Positions 39,001 to 48,107 of a stretch of 64,000 bases of DNA are shown piece after piece; the first letter of the stretch is position 1; each line of letters starts with the position of its first letter. Below the pieces are notes generated by a model, which saw only the letters and a list, made by a program, of their open reading frames with translations, did not search any database and was not told the DNA's origin. Source of the stretch: Anomaloglossus baeobatrachus. Taxonomy: Eukaryota > Chordata > Amphibia > Anura > Aromobatidae. The DNA is taken from the NCBI RefSeq assembly GCF_048569485.1, contig NW_027443635.1, forward strand, positions 558,001 through 622,000. The letters are read 5' to 3'. The position numbers and the translations under genes were made by a program.

Positions 39001-42000
39001 TTTGGCCATTTTGAAGCGAAATTGTTCCTTTGGGGGGTATTGCAATTTTTTGCCATTTTGAGGCGAAATTGTTCCTTTGGGGGGGTATTGCAACTTTTGG
39101 CCATATTGAAGCGAAATTGTTCCTTTGGGGGGTTTTTACAATTTTTGGCCATTTTGAGGCGAAATTGTTCCTTTCAGGGGGTATTGCAACTTTTCGGCAT
39201 TTTGAGGCGAAATTGTTCCTTTGGGGGGTATTGCAACTTTTGGCCATTTTGAAGCGAAATTGTTCCTTTGGGGGGTTTTTACAATTTTTGGCCATTTTGA
39301 GGCGAAATTGTTCCTTTCGGGGGGTATTGCAACTTTTCGGCATTTTGAGGCGAAATTGTTCCTTTGGGGGGGTATTGCAACTTTTGGCCATTTTGAAGCG
39401 AAATTGTTCCTTTGGGGGGGTATTGCAATTTTTTGCCATTTTGAGGCGAAATTGTTCCTTTGGGGGGGTATTGCAACTTTTGGCCATTTTGAAGCGAAAT
39501 TGTTCCTTTGGGGGGTATTGCATTTTTTTGCCATTTTGAGGCGAAATTGTTCCTTTGGGGGGGTATTGCAACTTTTAGCCATTTTGAGGCGAAATTGTTC
39601 CTTTGGGGGGTACTGCATTTTTTTGCCATTTTGAGGCGAAATTGTTCCTTTGGGGGGTATTGCAACTTTTGGCCTTTTTGAGGCGAAATTGTTCCTTTGG
39701 GGGGGTATTGCAACTTTTGGCCATTTTGAAGCGAAATTGTTCCTTTGGGGGGGTATTGCAATTTTTTGCCATTTTGAGGCGAAATTGTTCCTTTGGGGGA
39801 GTATTGCAACTTTTGGCCATTTTGAAGCGAAATTGTTCCTTTGGGGGGGTATTGCAACTTTTCGGCATTTTGAGGCGAAATTGTTCCTTGGGGGGCGAAT
39901 TGCAACTTTTGGCCATTTTGAAGCAAATTGTTCCTTTGGGGGGTATTGCAATTTTTAACCATTTTGAGGCGAAATTGTTCCTTTGGGGGGGTATTGCAAA
40001 TTTTGGCCATTTTGAAGTGAAATTGTTCCTTTCGGGGGGTATTGCAACTTTTCAGCATTTTGAAGCGAAATTGTTCCTTTGGGGGGGTATTGCAATTTTT
40101 TGCCATTTTGAGGCGAAATTGTTCCTTTGGGGGGTATTGCAATTTTTTGCCATTTTGAGGCGAAATTGTTCCTTTGGGGGGGTATTGCAACTTTTGGCCA
40201 TTTTGAAGCGAAATTGTTCCTTTGGGGGGTATTGCAATTTTTTGCCATTTTGAGGCGAAATTGTTCCTTTGGGGGGTATTGCAACTTTTGGCCATTTTGA
40301 AGCGAAATTGTTCCTTTGGGGGGGTATTGCAACTTTTCGGCATTTTGAGGCGAAATTGTTCCTTTGGGGGGTATTGCAATTTTTTGCCATTTTGAGGCGA
40401 AATTGTTCCTTTGGGGGGTATTGCAACTTTTGGCCATTTTGAAGCGAAATTGTTCCTTTGGGGGGGTATTGCAACTTTTTGCCATTTTGAAGCGAAATTG
40501 TTCCTTTGGGGGGTATTGCATTTTTTTGCCATTTTGAGGCGAAATTGTTCCTTTGGGGGGGTATTGCAACTTTTGGCCTTTTTGAGGCGAAATTGTTCTT
40601 TTGGGGGGGGTATTGCAACTTTTGGCCATTTTGAAGCGAAATTGTTCCTTTGGGGGGGTATTGCAATTTTTTGCCATTTTGAGGCGAAATTGTTCCTTTT
40701 GGGGGGTATTGCAACTTTTGGCCATATTGAAGCGAAATTGTTCCTTTTGGGAGGTTTTTACAATTTTTGGCCATTTTGAGGCGAAATTGTTCCTTTCGGG
40801 GGGTATTGCAACTTTTCGGCATTTTGAGGCAAAATTGTTCCTTTGGGGGGGTATTGCAACTTTTGGCCATTTTGAAGCGAAATTGTTCCTTTGGGGGGGG
40901 TATTGCAATTTTTTGCCATTTTGAGGCGAAATTGTTCCTTTGGGGGGGTATTGCAACTTTTGGCCATTTTGAAGCGAAATTGTTCCTTTGGGGGGGTATT
41001 GCAACTTTTCGGCATTTTGAGGCGAAATTGTTCCTTTGGGGAGTATTGCAATTTTTTGCCATTTTGAGGCGAAATTGTTCCTTTGGGGGGGTATTGCAAC
41101 TTTTGGCCATTTTGAAGCGAAATTGTTCCTTTGGGGGGGTATTGCAATTTTTTGCCATTTTGAGGCGAAATTGTTCCTTTGGGGGGGTATTGCAACTTTT
41201 GGCCATATTGAAGCGAAATTGTTCCTTTGGGGGGGTATTGCAATTTTTCACCATTTTGAGGCGAAATTGTTCCTTTGGGGGGGTATTTCAATTTTTTTGC
41301 CATTTTGAGGCGAAATTGTTCCTTTGGGGGGTATTGCAACTTTTCGGCATTTTGAGGCGAAATTGTTCCTTTGGGGGGTATTGCAATTTTTTTTCCATTT
41401 TGAGGCGAAATTGTTCCTTTGGGGGGGAATTGCAACTTTTGGCCATTTTGAAGCGAAAATGTTCCTTTGGGGGGTATTGCAATTTTTTGCCATTTTGAGG
41501 CGAAATTGTTCCTTTGGGGGGGTATTGCAACTTTTGGCCATTTTGAAGCGAAATTGTTCCTTTGGGGGGGTATTGCAACTTTTGGCCATTTTGAAGCGAA
41601 ATTGTTCCTTTGGGGGGGTATTGCAATTTTTTGCCATTTTGAGGCGAAATTGTTCCTTTTGGGGGGTATTGCAACTTTTGGCCATATTGAAGCGAAATTG
41701 TTCCTTTGGGAGGTTTTTACAATTTTTGGCCATTTTGAGGCGAAATTGTTCCTTTCGGGGGGTATTGCAACTTTTCGCCATTTTGAGGCGAAATTGTTCC
41801 TTTGGGGGGTATTGCAATTTTTTGCCATTTTGAGGCGAAATTGTTCCTTTGGGGGGGTATTGCAACTTTTGGCCATTTTGAAGCGAAATTGTTCCTTTGG
41901 GGGGGTATTGCAACTTTTCGGCATTTTGAGGCGAAATTGTTCCTTTGGGGGGGTATTGCAATTTTTTGCCATTTTGAGGCGAAATTGTTCCTTTGGGGGG

Positions 42001-42760
42001 GTATTGCAACTTTTGGCCATTTTGAAGCGAAATTGTTCCTTTGGGGGGGTATTGCAATTTTTTGCCATTTTGAGGCGAAATTGTTCCTTTGGGGGGGTAT
42101 TGCAACTTTTGGCCATATTGAAGCGAAATTGTTCCTTTGGGGGGGTATTGCAATTTTTAACCATTTTGAGGCGAAATTGTTCCTTTGGGGGGGTATTGCA
42201 ACTTTTGGCCATTTTGAAGCGAAATTGTTCCTTTCGGGGGGTATTGCAACTTTTCAGCATTTTGAAGCGAAATTGTTCCTTTGGGGGGTATTGCAATTTT
42301 TTGCCATTTTGAGGCGAAATTGTTCCTTTGGGGGGGTATTGCAACTTTTCGGCATTTTGAGGCGAAATTGTTCCTTTGGGGGGTATTGCAATTTTTTTTC
42401 CATTTTGAGGCGAAATTGTTTTTTTGGGGGGGGTATTGCAACTTTTGGCCATTTTGAAGCGAAAATGTTCCTTTCGGGGGGTATTGCAACTTTTCGGCAT
42501 TTTGAAGCGAAATTGTTCCTTTGGGGGGTATTGCAATTTTTTGCCATTTTGAGGCGAAATTGTTCCTTTGGGGGGGTATTGCAAATTTTGGCCATTTTGA
42601 AGCGAAATTGTTCCTTTGGGGGGGTATTGCAATTTTTTGCCATTTTGAAGCGAAATTGTTCCTTTGGGGGGGTATTGCAACTTTTCGGCATTTTGAGGCG
42701 AAATTGTTCCTTTGGGGGGGTATTGCAATTTTTTGCCATTTTGAGGCGAAATTGTTCCTT

Positions 42761-42763
42761 TGA
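42761..42763. repeat. Target site duplication, left (TGA)
   Basis: The three bases TGA immediately precede the left terminal inverted repeat and match the TGA directly after the right end. The satellite variant TTTGAGGGGGTATTGC, which supplies this TGA, occurs unoccupied in many other monomers. A 3-bp duplication is typical of Harbinger elements, although TAA or TTA is the usual sequence. Confidence 0.9.
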
Positions 42764-42777
42764 GGCCTGCGCCACAC
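42764..42777 (+). repeat. Left terminal inverted repeat
   Basis: The left end reads GGCCTGCGCCACAC. It matches the reverse complement of the right end (GGCCTCTGCCACAC) at 12 of 14 positions. Beyond base 14 the ends share only short pieces such as CGTG and TACGTTT. Confidence 0.9.
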
Positions 42778-42778
42778 A

Positions 42779-43054
42779 TCCGTGCCTCCGGTACGTTTTT
42801 GGCATTTTTTGCACGTACCGGAGACACGTGCTGATGTTGACATACTATTTTTAATCTAAAAAGCCTCACGTCAGTGTTTGCGCACGGAGCGTGTGTCCGT
42901 TCCGTGCGTACGTTTGAGCGTGTCGAAAAAGCGCTGACATGTCCGTTTTCCACCGGCATCACGTCCTCACGGATCCATTAAATCCTATGGGTCCGTGTTT
43001 ACACGTACGTGATACGGATGGCCTCCGTATGCTATCCGTGTGGTCCGTGTCCGT
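42779..43054 (+). promoter_or_regulatory. Left subterminal motif array (TCCGT)
   Basis: TCCGT occurs nine times on the + strand (42779, 42896, 42901, 42942, 42992, 43024, 43035, 43044, 43050), often as TCCGTGT or TCCGTG. ACGGA occurs only three times (42884, 42969, 43014). The region is CpG-rich and includes the 10-base palindrome CACGTACGTG at 43002-43011. It lies between the left end and the start codon of the MADF gene at 43227. It is therefore a candidate binding region for the element's own proteins and a candidate promoter for that gene. No clear TATA box was seen. Confidence 0.6.
42781..42828. repeat. Near-perfect hairpin just inside the left end
   Basis: Two 16-base arms (42781-42796 and 42813-42828) are inverted repeats with one mismatch. 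The inner 11 bases, CTCCGGTACGT against ACGTACCGGAG, match perfectly. The loop is 16 bases and T-rich. No equally long hairpin was seen at the right end, which instead has a 12-base palindrome. It may be a protein-binding site or a barrier to readthrough. Its role is not shown. Confidence 0.75.
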
Positions 43055-43226
43055 GTTTTAATTAGAAAGTTTGTTACACTCTGAAATACTTTCAGGTGGC
43101 GTAGCTAACATATTTTTTTGCACAAAACTAACTGTGCATTTGCAGAAGGAGTGAGCAAGCAAGAAGTTGTAGTTCTGTGTATTGCAAGATCTATTTTGAG
43201 CAAACTTTCGTCTTCGAAATATAATA

Positions 43227-45538
43227 ATGGCACCACGGGTGGACACGGAGAAACTTATAACAGCTGTCGAGACTCACCCACCATTATGGGATACACGTGT
43301 AGATGGTTACCATGACCGACTGACAGTTGACCGCCATTGGAATCAAGTAGCTGAGGAAGTGTACCCCAATAATGCATGGTCTAGATGTTCTCCTGCAAAG
43401 CGTGCTAAATATGGTAAGTTGTTGTATTTTTTTATAGTTATTAATTTAATATCTATATTTGGATTTGTTCATACTTTCAAACTGTGATTGTTTTGGCATA
43501 GTTATGTTTTCTTTTAGTGTAAAATCCTATGAGAAGAATTGGTATATGTACTACTCAATATATTGAGTTCCTGTACACTTTTTTCATAGTATCACCAAAC
43601 TTTCATAAGTGTCAAAAATCAAAGTATACTTAATTTTGTAATTTGACTTGGAATTCTTCATGAATTTACTTAATTAACTGATTAAACTGTCATGTGTTTT
43701 AAAATTCCCTGTTGTATTAGTCTAAATTTAGTATCACAATTGAAAATATTTTTTGTTGTTTTTTTTAAAAAAAAAATTGTTTAAAATGACATGTCAATAT
43801 CATTACCTACATGTATCAAATAATATTTCTAGTAATTTATAGCCAAATGTCATTGCAAAAACACCAAATTATAATTTAAATATAGATGACAATTACTTAA
43901 AATATAATTATTCATAAATATTATTTGGTTATGTGTGAATGTCTAAACATGTTTTTGAATGAAGAATATCTAAATAAATTATATTTCATCCTAAGTATTT
44001 GACCAACATAATTGTGTTAAATTGTATATTACATTTCGCAAACATTATTTAAATTAATGTGTGCAGATTTATGGAGAATGTTGCAAGTGACATATTTTTT
44101 TATTTTCCACAGTTGACTTGGTAAAAAGGCGTTGGCGTTCAGCCCGTGATCAGTACCGAAGGGAGTACAACCCTATACCATCCTCATCCAGCCAAGGCCG
44201 CAAACGCAGATATGTCTACTATGAACAAATAAGCTTCCTAGCACCCATCTTAGAAGTTACACAGTAAGTTTTTTTTTTTTTAAAAACAAAAAAAAAAAAC
44301 CCCCTGAAGATAATTGGACAAAGATAAATGTTAAGATTGTAATATGTTTTTTCATTTCTTATAGAACGGAGGATAATCTTGACGAATCAGATGATGAACC
44401 AACAGCAGGTCCCTCTGCTACAGCCACCTCAGCATCAGAACAAGAACCTGCCAGAGAAGACATTGAAATTCCTGAGACTCAACAAGATGCAGCAAATGAT
44501 TCACATGAGGGTGGGACAGAGAGTGCACAAACCAACACCCAAGGCTCATCAACGCAACAAACAACCACACCAGCTACACAATCAACACAAACAAATGTAC
44601 TTCCACGTTTTGCACCACAACCTCTACGTGCAAGAAGAATCCGCAGACCTGAGGAAATGAGATCCTTACCGGAAATAATTGACACACGCATTATTCACAT
44701 AATGAACACTTTAATTCCAGAAACAGATGCCGAGCGTTTTTGTCGGTCTTTATCTACTAGCTTAACCAAAATTCCTTCAGATAGGCAGGAACGTGTAAGA
44801 GCTGCTATGCTTACCCTACTGTCAGCTAGTCAGGCAGAACAGGAACCAGTGAGAGTGTATGAGGCCATAGAAAATTGGCGTACCATTATGCAACAACATA
44901 CAGTCCCAAACACAACAGACAATCAAAATACAATTTCAACACAAACAACAATGGCAACTGTAATAGTCAATAATCCACTATTACAACAATCTGGACAACC
45001 TTCAATTGCTTCAAGTACGTTATTCCCAACACCAATTAGACAAGGGTATGTTGCAACCAATACTGGTGCCTTAAGCACAGTACAAAGTGCTACCTCTCAG
45101 CAACCCATGAACTATATGAATTTACAACCAACTCAAACTACTAGTTACTTTACTCAACCCACAAATATTGGTGGTTTACCTAATTTGTTTCCAGGTTCAA
45201 CATACCCACAATCATTCATGATGCCTCATTATCCAATCTCAACTATGTTACCTACACCACACTTACAAACATCAGTCAACTATCCTCAAGGTCAACAACA
45301 TACACACACACAATACCCAATTACCCATGTAGATCCACAGGTGTACTCAACCACAGGCAATGTGTTGGGACAAACCAGCATGCAACAGACTGTTCCACAC
45401 AATACTGTAGCTAGTAATAGGAATGTTGTTCAGCAAACAACTGTTTCCATTCCTGAAAATACCATTTCTGAGGCCACACAAAACAACATACTCAGCAACA
45501 CTCAGGTTACTTCACTAGAAGATCTTGTTGACTTGTGA
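43227..45538 (+). CDS. MADF/Myb-like DNA-binding partner protein of Harbinger transposon
   Basis: The spliced gene has exons 43227-43413, 44113-44263 and 44365-45538. Together these are 1,512 bases encoding 503 residues, with GT-AG introns that keep frame. The start ATG has A at -3 and G at +4. Residues about 8-105 form a MADF domain: EKLITAVETHPPLWD near the start, tryptophans at 21, 38, 51 and 70, the basic helix VKRRWRSARDQYRRE at 66-80, and YVYYEQISFL at 96-105. RKRR at 92-95 is a possible nuclear signal. An acidic stretch follows (about 115-123), then a Q/T/S-rich linker. Residues about 234-266 resemble a BESS protein-interaction motif. The rest, to residue 503, is low-complexity and rich in Q, T, N and P. 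In known Harbinger elements such a partner aids nuclear import of the transposase and binds the ends. The gene converges on the transposase gene. Function is inferred from family and context. The C-terminal tail is not recognised. Confidence 0.88.
43414..44112 (+). other. Intron 1 of the MADF gene
   Basis: This 699-bp AT-rich intron has donor GGTAAGTT after the first base of codon 63 and acceptor TTTTCCACAG. Joining at these sites continues the MADF domain without interruption (AKRAKY then VDLVKRRW). No other gene or motif was seen inside. Confidence 0.9.
44264..44364 (+). other. Intron 2 of the MADF gene
   Basis: This 101-bp intron has donor CAGTAAGT and acceptor TTCTTATAG, splitting codon 113 after its second base. 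It contains poly-T and poly-A tracts just after the donor. Removing it joins PILEVTQ to TEDNLDESDD in frame. Confidence 0.88.
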
Positions 45539-46033
45539 TGCACATTTTTGTTAATCTTAACAATCAAACAACAAATCTGATGAATGTGTCAAAATGTTAA
45601 AAAAGAGGGATTTCCAAAAATGTGCAAACTCAGAGTTGAAAAGATTTTAAAAACATGTGTGATTATACTTAGTGACGGATCACATATATGTTTTATGGCC
45701 TTTATTTTTGGAATTTTATGAACACATTTTTACCCAACCAATTTGATGGTTAGATTAGTTCTAATATTCTGAAAACACAGTTTACAATTTTTTGGTCTAT
45801 GTCAATGTCCAACATGATAGCAACTTAATTGGCCGACATTTTTCTACATTGTAAGCAATGCACACATTTTCTTTACAATTACTCTTGTATGTAAAGTATA
45901 TTTTGTATGTTATGAAGAATAGCATCAAAATTTTCATTTAGAAAAATTTAACACAAAATGAACAATATGTACATTTTTAATGTGGATGTGAAAAAATAAC
46001 ATCCTTACTTTATGGATTAATATGCTTATTCTT

Positions 46034-46039
46034 AATAAA
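46034..46039 (+). terminator. Poly(A) signal of the MADF gene
   Basis: AATAAA lies about 500 bases after the stop codon and is the first canonical signal downstream on this strand. A T-rich and GT-containing stretch follows, as expected downstream of a cleavage site. Confidence 0.6.
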
Positions 46040-46068
46040 AGAATCTGTTTTTGAAGAAAAGAAACATG

Positions 46069-46105
46069 TTTATTATTGATATTTATTAATAATATAGCAT
46101 TTATT
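46069..46105 (-). terminator. Poly(A) signals of the transposase gene
   Basis: On the - strand AATAAA occurs three times, at 46105-46100, 46087-46082 and 46074-46069. The first is about 254 bases after the transposase stop codon and is the first canonical signal reached. These sites lie within about 75 bp of the opposite gene's signal. Confidence 0.6.
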
Positions 46106-46358
46106 CAATAGACGATTAACATTATTAATGTTGTAAGTTTGAAATAAGTTTCCTAAAACATGATAGTAACACAGAAATGTACATACACATACATACATCA
46201 TTCAGAAAACCATGTTGCTAACAGAAATGTCAGTTTATGATTAACGCATTTGCCCTTTAATACTAGTTCGATTTAAGCTCTTAGATGTTGAGAAAAATTA
46301 ACCAAGTTCATATAATAAAAAAAAATTATTTTTTTATCAACAAAAAACCATCACAATC

Positions 46359-47749
46359 TTAACAATCAACACTATTATTAGTATCATCAAAACAATTAAA
46401 GTAATCAGTAAATAAATTTCTAATTTGTAAACCAGATGTCACGGAATTATGAGACATAGGTTCACCTGTGGGATTAACAACATGGTTTATCTGAATTTCA
46501 TCATCCACATAAGTTCCTCCTTCATGTATCCGACAGTAATTGTGAAGCACTATGGTAGCCTTGAGTACAGATGTGACAAAGGTTGGCTGCAACTGAATCG
46601 TTGTCTGATAAATGCGCCATTTGTTAGCTAAAATACCAAATGCACACTCCACATAACGTCTTGCTTTAGTTAGCCGATTATTAAAGTACTGTTTCCTGTC
46701 ATCAATGGATCTCCTTGGATATGGTCGCATAACATGTTTGGATAATGCAAATCCTGCATCTGCTACCATCACATATGGTGCCAACGGTCCAGATGTACCA
46801 GGTAGGGCAACTGGAGGGGGGATCAATAATGAATTTTCTTGCAGGCGTTGGGCTAATCTTGATGAATGAAAAATACGGGCATCTGAGGCACTACCATAGG
46901 CCCCAATGTCTGCATAAATAAATCGGTATTCTGTGTCAACCAATGCCAAAATAACAACGGAAAAAAACTTATGAAAATTGAAATAACGTGACCCAGAGTT
47001 TGGTGGCTTTTTAACTCTGAAATGCTTGCCATCCAAAGCTCCTATGCAGTTAGGAAAGTCAACAGAGTCCTTGAAGCCCTTAGAGATTTTCAACCAATCT
47101 TCTCTGTTTGGCTGAGGCATCATTTCTTCTTTTAAATGTTGCCATATCATGTCGCATGTGTGACGTACTATAACGGCAATGGTTGATCGACCCAACAAAA
47201 AATCAAAATGTAAAGCACTAAAAGATTGACCAGTCGCCAAGAATCTATGAAAACAAGACAAACAATTATTTACAATTAACACTATGTTTTTTTAAATTAA
47301 AACAATCATAAGAAAACACAAACATTGAATCAAAAATGTGATTAGATCAATAACGATCAATTACACATTTCAATGTGAAAAATAACACATTTACACAAAT
47401 TACAAAAATAACAAATATAATACCTCAGAGTCACCATAAATCTCTCCTCTGGGGAAATGGAAAGCCGCATCCAAGTGTCCTGATGTTGCAAATGAGGTCG
47501 TAAAATATTTAGTAAGTAATCAAAACTCTCAACTGACAACCGGCAGTATGAAAAAAACTTATCTGGGAAATTCCGTAACTCAAAAAATAAAGTATGGAAA
47601 TGACCATGCATAGGCCGCATCATCATTAGTGGATGCACCCACAATCTGGTTCTTCTTACATTATCATATTGCAACATGTGGCGTCGAACGCCAAAACGAC
47701 GAGATATAATCCAACATAAAAACACTAAGGCCTCCGTGGATAATGGCAT
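46359..47749 (-). CDS. Harbinger DDE transposase (HARBI1-like)
   Basis: The gene has two exons, 47749-47424 and 47244-46359. Together these are 1,212 bases encoding 403 residues, a normal length for the family. The start is the first ATG after an in-frame TGA 18 bases upstream. The exon junction restores the family motif PEERFMVTLRFLATGQSF (residues 100-117). The catalytic core follows: GALDGKH with D180, GSASDARIF with D230, VADAGFAL with D271, MRPYP at 281-285, RRYVECAFGIL with E308, and VLHN at 341-344. D180, D271 and E308 are the expected DDE triad. The usual family sequence after the second Asp is DEAF, whereas here it is DAGF. The enzyme should cut at the terminal repeats and insert at 3-bp targets in the nucleus, working with the MADF protein encoded by the convergent gene. 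The frame is intact throughout. Confidence 0.96.
47245..47423 (-). other. Intron of the transposase gene
   Basis: This 179-bp intron has donor CTGAGGTATTA and acceptor TTTTCATAG on the - strand. It splits an arginine codon after its second base. Removal joins MVTL, the split R and FLATG, exactly reproducing the conserved Harbinger motif, which is strong support for the splice sites. Confidence 0.93.
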
Positions 47750-47916
47750 TGCGACAATTTTGTCTCAACACATAGGTGCTCCAAGGCATAATACAAGCAG
47801 GAAACAGTTTATAGTTAACTTATATTTATGTCCTAATCACATACACCTATGTGTCATTTAATTCCAAGTAATCACCATTATCTCAATGTGTGAAACATGT
47901 GAAACACGCACAAAAA
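47750..47916 (-). promoter_or_regulatory. Upstream region of the transposase gene with a TATA-like stretch
   Basis: On the - strand CATAAATATA lies at 47830-47821, about 75 bases before the start codon, and could serve as a TATA box. The rest of the interval up to the subterminal repeats shows no recognisable element. The assignment rests only on sequence and position. Confidence 0.3.
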
Positions 47917-48063
47917 ACGGACTGCACACGGAACACACACTGACGTATTTCACGCACAGGAAAACGCACACACGTACACACGTATGACACACGATATGCA
48001 TACGGACACCACACGGAGGGGAAAAACGGACTGCAAATACGGAACACGGACACAAAAAACGGA
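47917..48063 (-). promoter_or_regulatory. Right subterminal motif array (ACGGA)
   Basis: ACGGA occurs eight times on the + strand (47917, 47928, 48002, 48013, 48026, 48039, 48046, 48059), and I found no TCCGT here. This is the inverse of the left array, so both arrays point the same way relative to their own end. AAAAACGGACT occurs three times. The whole end is A/C-rich on the + strand with many CAC and ACACACG pieces. These are candidate binding sites for the MADF protein or transposase, and they sit upstream of the transposase gene. Confidence 0.6.
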
Positions 48064-48070
48064 CTACACC

Positions 48071-48082
48071 AAACGTACGTTT
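48071..48082. repeat. Perfect 12-base palindrome near the right end
   Basis: AAACGTACGTTT is a perfect palindrome 25 bases inside the right end. The left end contains related pieces (GCGTACGTTT near 42906 and CACGTACGTG at 43002), so the ACGTACGT-like core is shared by both ends. Possible protein-binding site. Confidence 0.6.
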
Positions 48083-48093
48083 TTTACACGTGA

Positions 48094-48107
48094 GTGTGGC
48101 AGAGGCC
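48094..48107 (-). repeat. Right terminal inverted repeat
   Basis: On the - strand the right end reads GGCCTCTGCCACAC, matching the left end at 12 of 14 positions. The mismatches are at positions 6 and 7. Confidence 0.9.

Larger units (their letters stand above)
1..42763 (+). repeat. Satellite array, 47-48 bp monomer, left block
   Basis: This is an uninterrupted head-to-tail tandem array with every monomer in the same orientation. Each monomer begins GGTATTGCAA, continues with a variable 9-10 base core, then CATTTTGAAGCG or CATTTTGAGGCG, then AAATTGTTCCTTT, and ends in a G run. Monomers are 47 or 48 bp mainly because the G run varies (about 4 to 12 G) and secondarily because the T run varies. 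Recurrent core classes include CTTTTGGCC, TTTTTTGCC, CTTTTCGGC, TTTTTAACC, CTTTTCAGC, TTTTTTTTC, AATTTTGGCC, TTTTTTTGCC after GGTATTGCA, and a class starting GGTTTTTACAATTTTTGG. The classes follow one another in repeated orders, so the array has higher-order structure. It runs off the left end of the window. No gene, RNA or second mobile element was found in it. A centromeric, pericentromeric or subtelomeric location is possible but not shown. Confidence 0.97.
45539..46358. other. AT-rich intergenic region between the convergent genes
   Basis: This 820-bp stretch holds the 3' untranslated regions of both genes. It is AT-rich with no open frame of note. It contains one AATAAA on the + strand at 46034 and a second at 46314, and three AATAAA on the - strand between 46069 and 46105. 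I see nothing else in it. Confidence 0.75.
42764..48107. mobile_element. Harbinger (PIF/Harbinger) DNA transposon, complete-looking
   Basis: This is a 5,344-bp cut-and-paste transposon inserted in one satellite monomer. It has 14-bp terminal inverted repeats, TGA target duplications, oppositely oriented subterminal motif arrays, and two convergent intron-bearing genes. The left gene (+) encodes a MADF/Myb-like DNA-binding protein and the right gene (-) an intact DDE transposase. Both proteins are the standard pair for this superfamily. Composition contrasts sharply with the host array: CpG-rich ends and an AT-rich interior. Splicing restores open frames of 503 and 403 codons without any stop, and the flanks match an empty site exactly, so the insertion appears young. 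It could be autonomous, but activity is inferred, not shown. I cannot assign it to a named family. Confidence 0.95.

Noticed and set aside
1-42763. Hundreds of long open reading frames of 16-residue repeats on both strands (up to about 1,290 codons)
   Set aside because: They follow the satellite monomer in every open frame, overlap one another on both strands, and switch frame wherever the G run loses a base. No initiation context, splice pattern or protein family supports them. They are composition effects.
42797-42812. Satellite-like TTTTGGCATTTTTTGC in the loop of the left-end hairpin, suggesting captured satellite
   Set aside because: The resemblance to monomer cores is limited to a T-rich 16-base loop and lacks the adjoining GGTATTGCAA or GCGAAATTG parts. 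Chance similarity is the simpler explanation.
40758-42962. A 734-codon minus-strand open frame starting inside the transposon's left end and running into the satellite
   Set aside because: Its unique N-terminal part is only the CpG-rich subterminal DNA read antisense, and the rest is satellite. The insertion joins two unrelated open stretches by chance.
43058-43315. Short open frames overlapping the first MADF exon (65 codons at 43118 on + and 62 codons at 43246 on -)
   Set aside because: They are shadows of the MADF exon and its leader. The alternative frame lacks any domain, while the 43227 start gives a continuous MADF domain after splicing.
47858-48055. A 65-codon minus-strand open frame in the right end, rich in Val, Cys and Ser
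   Set aside because: It is produced by the repetitive ACGGA/CAC-rich subterminal DNA and has no family similarity that I recognise.
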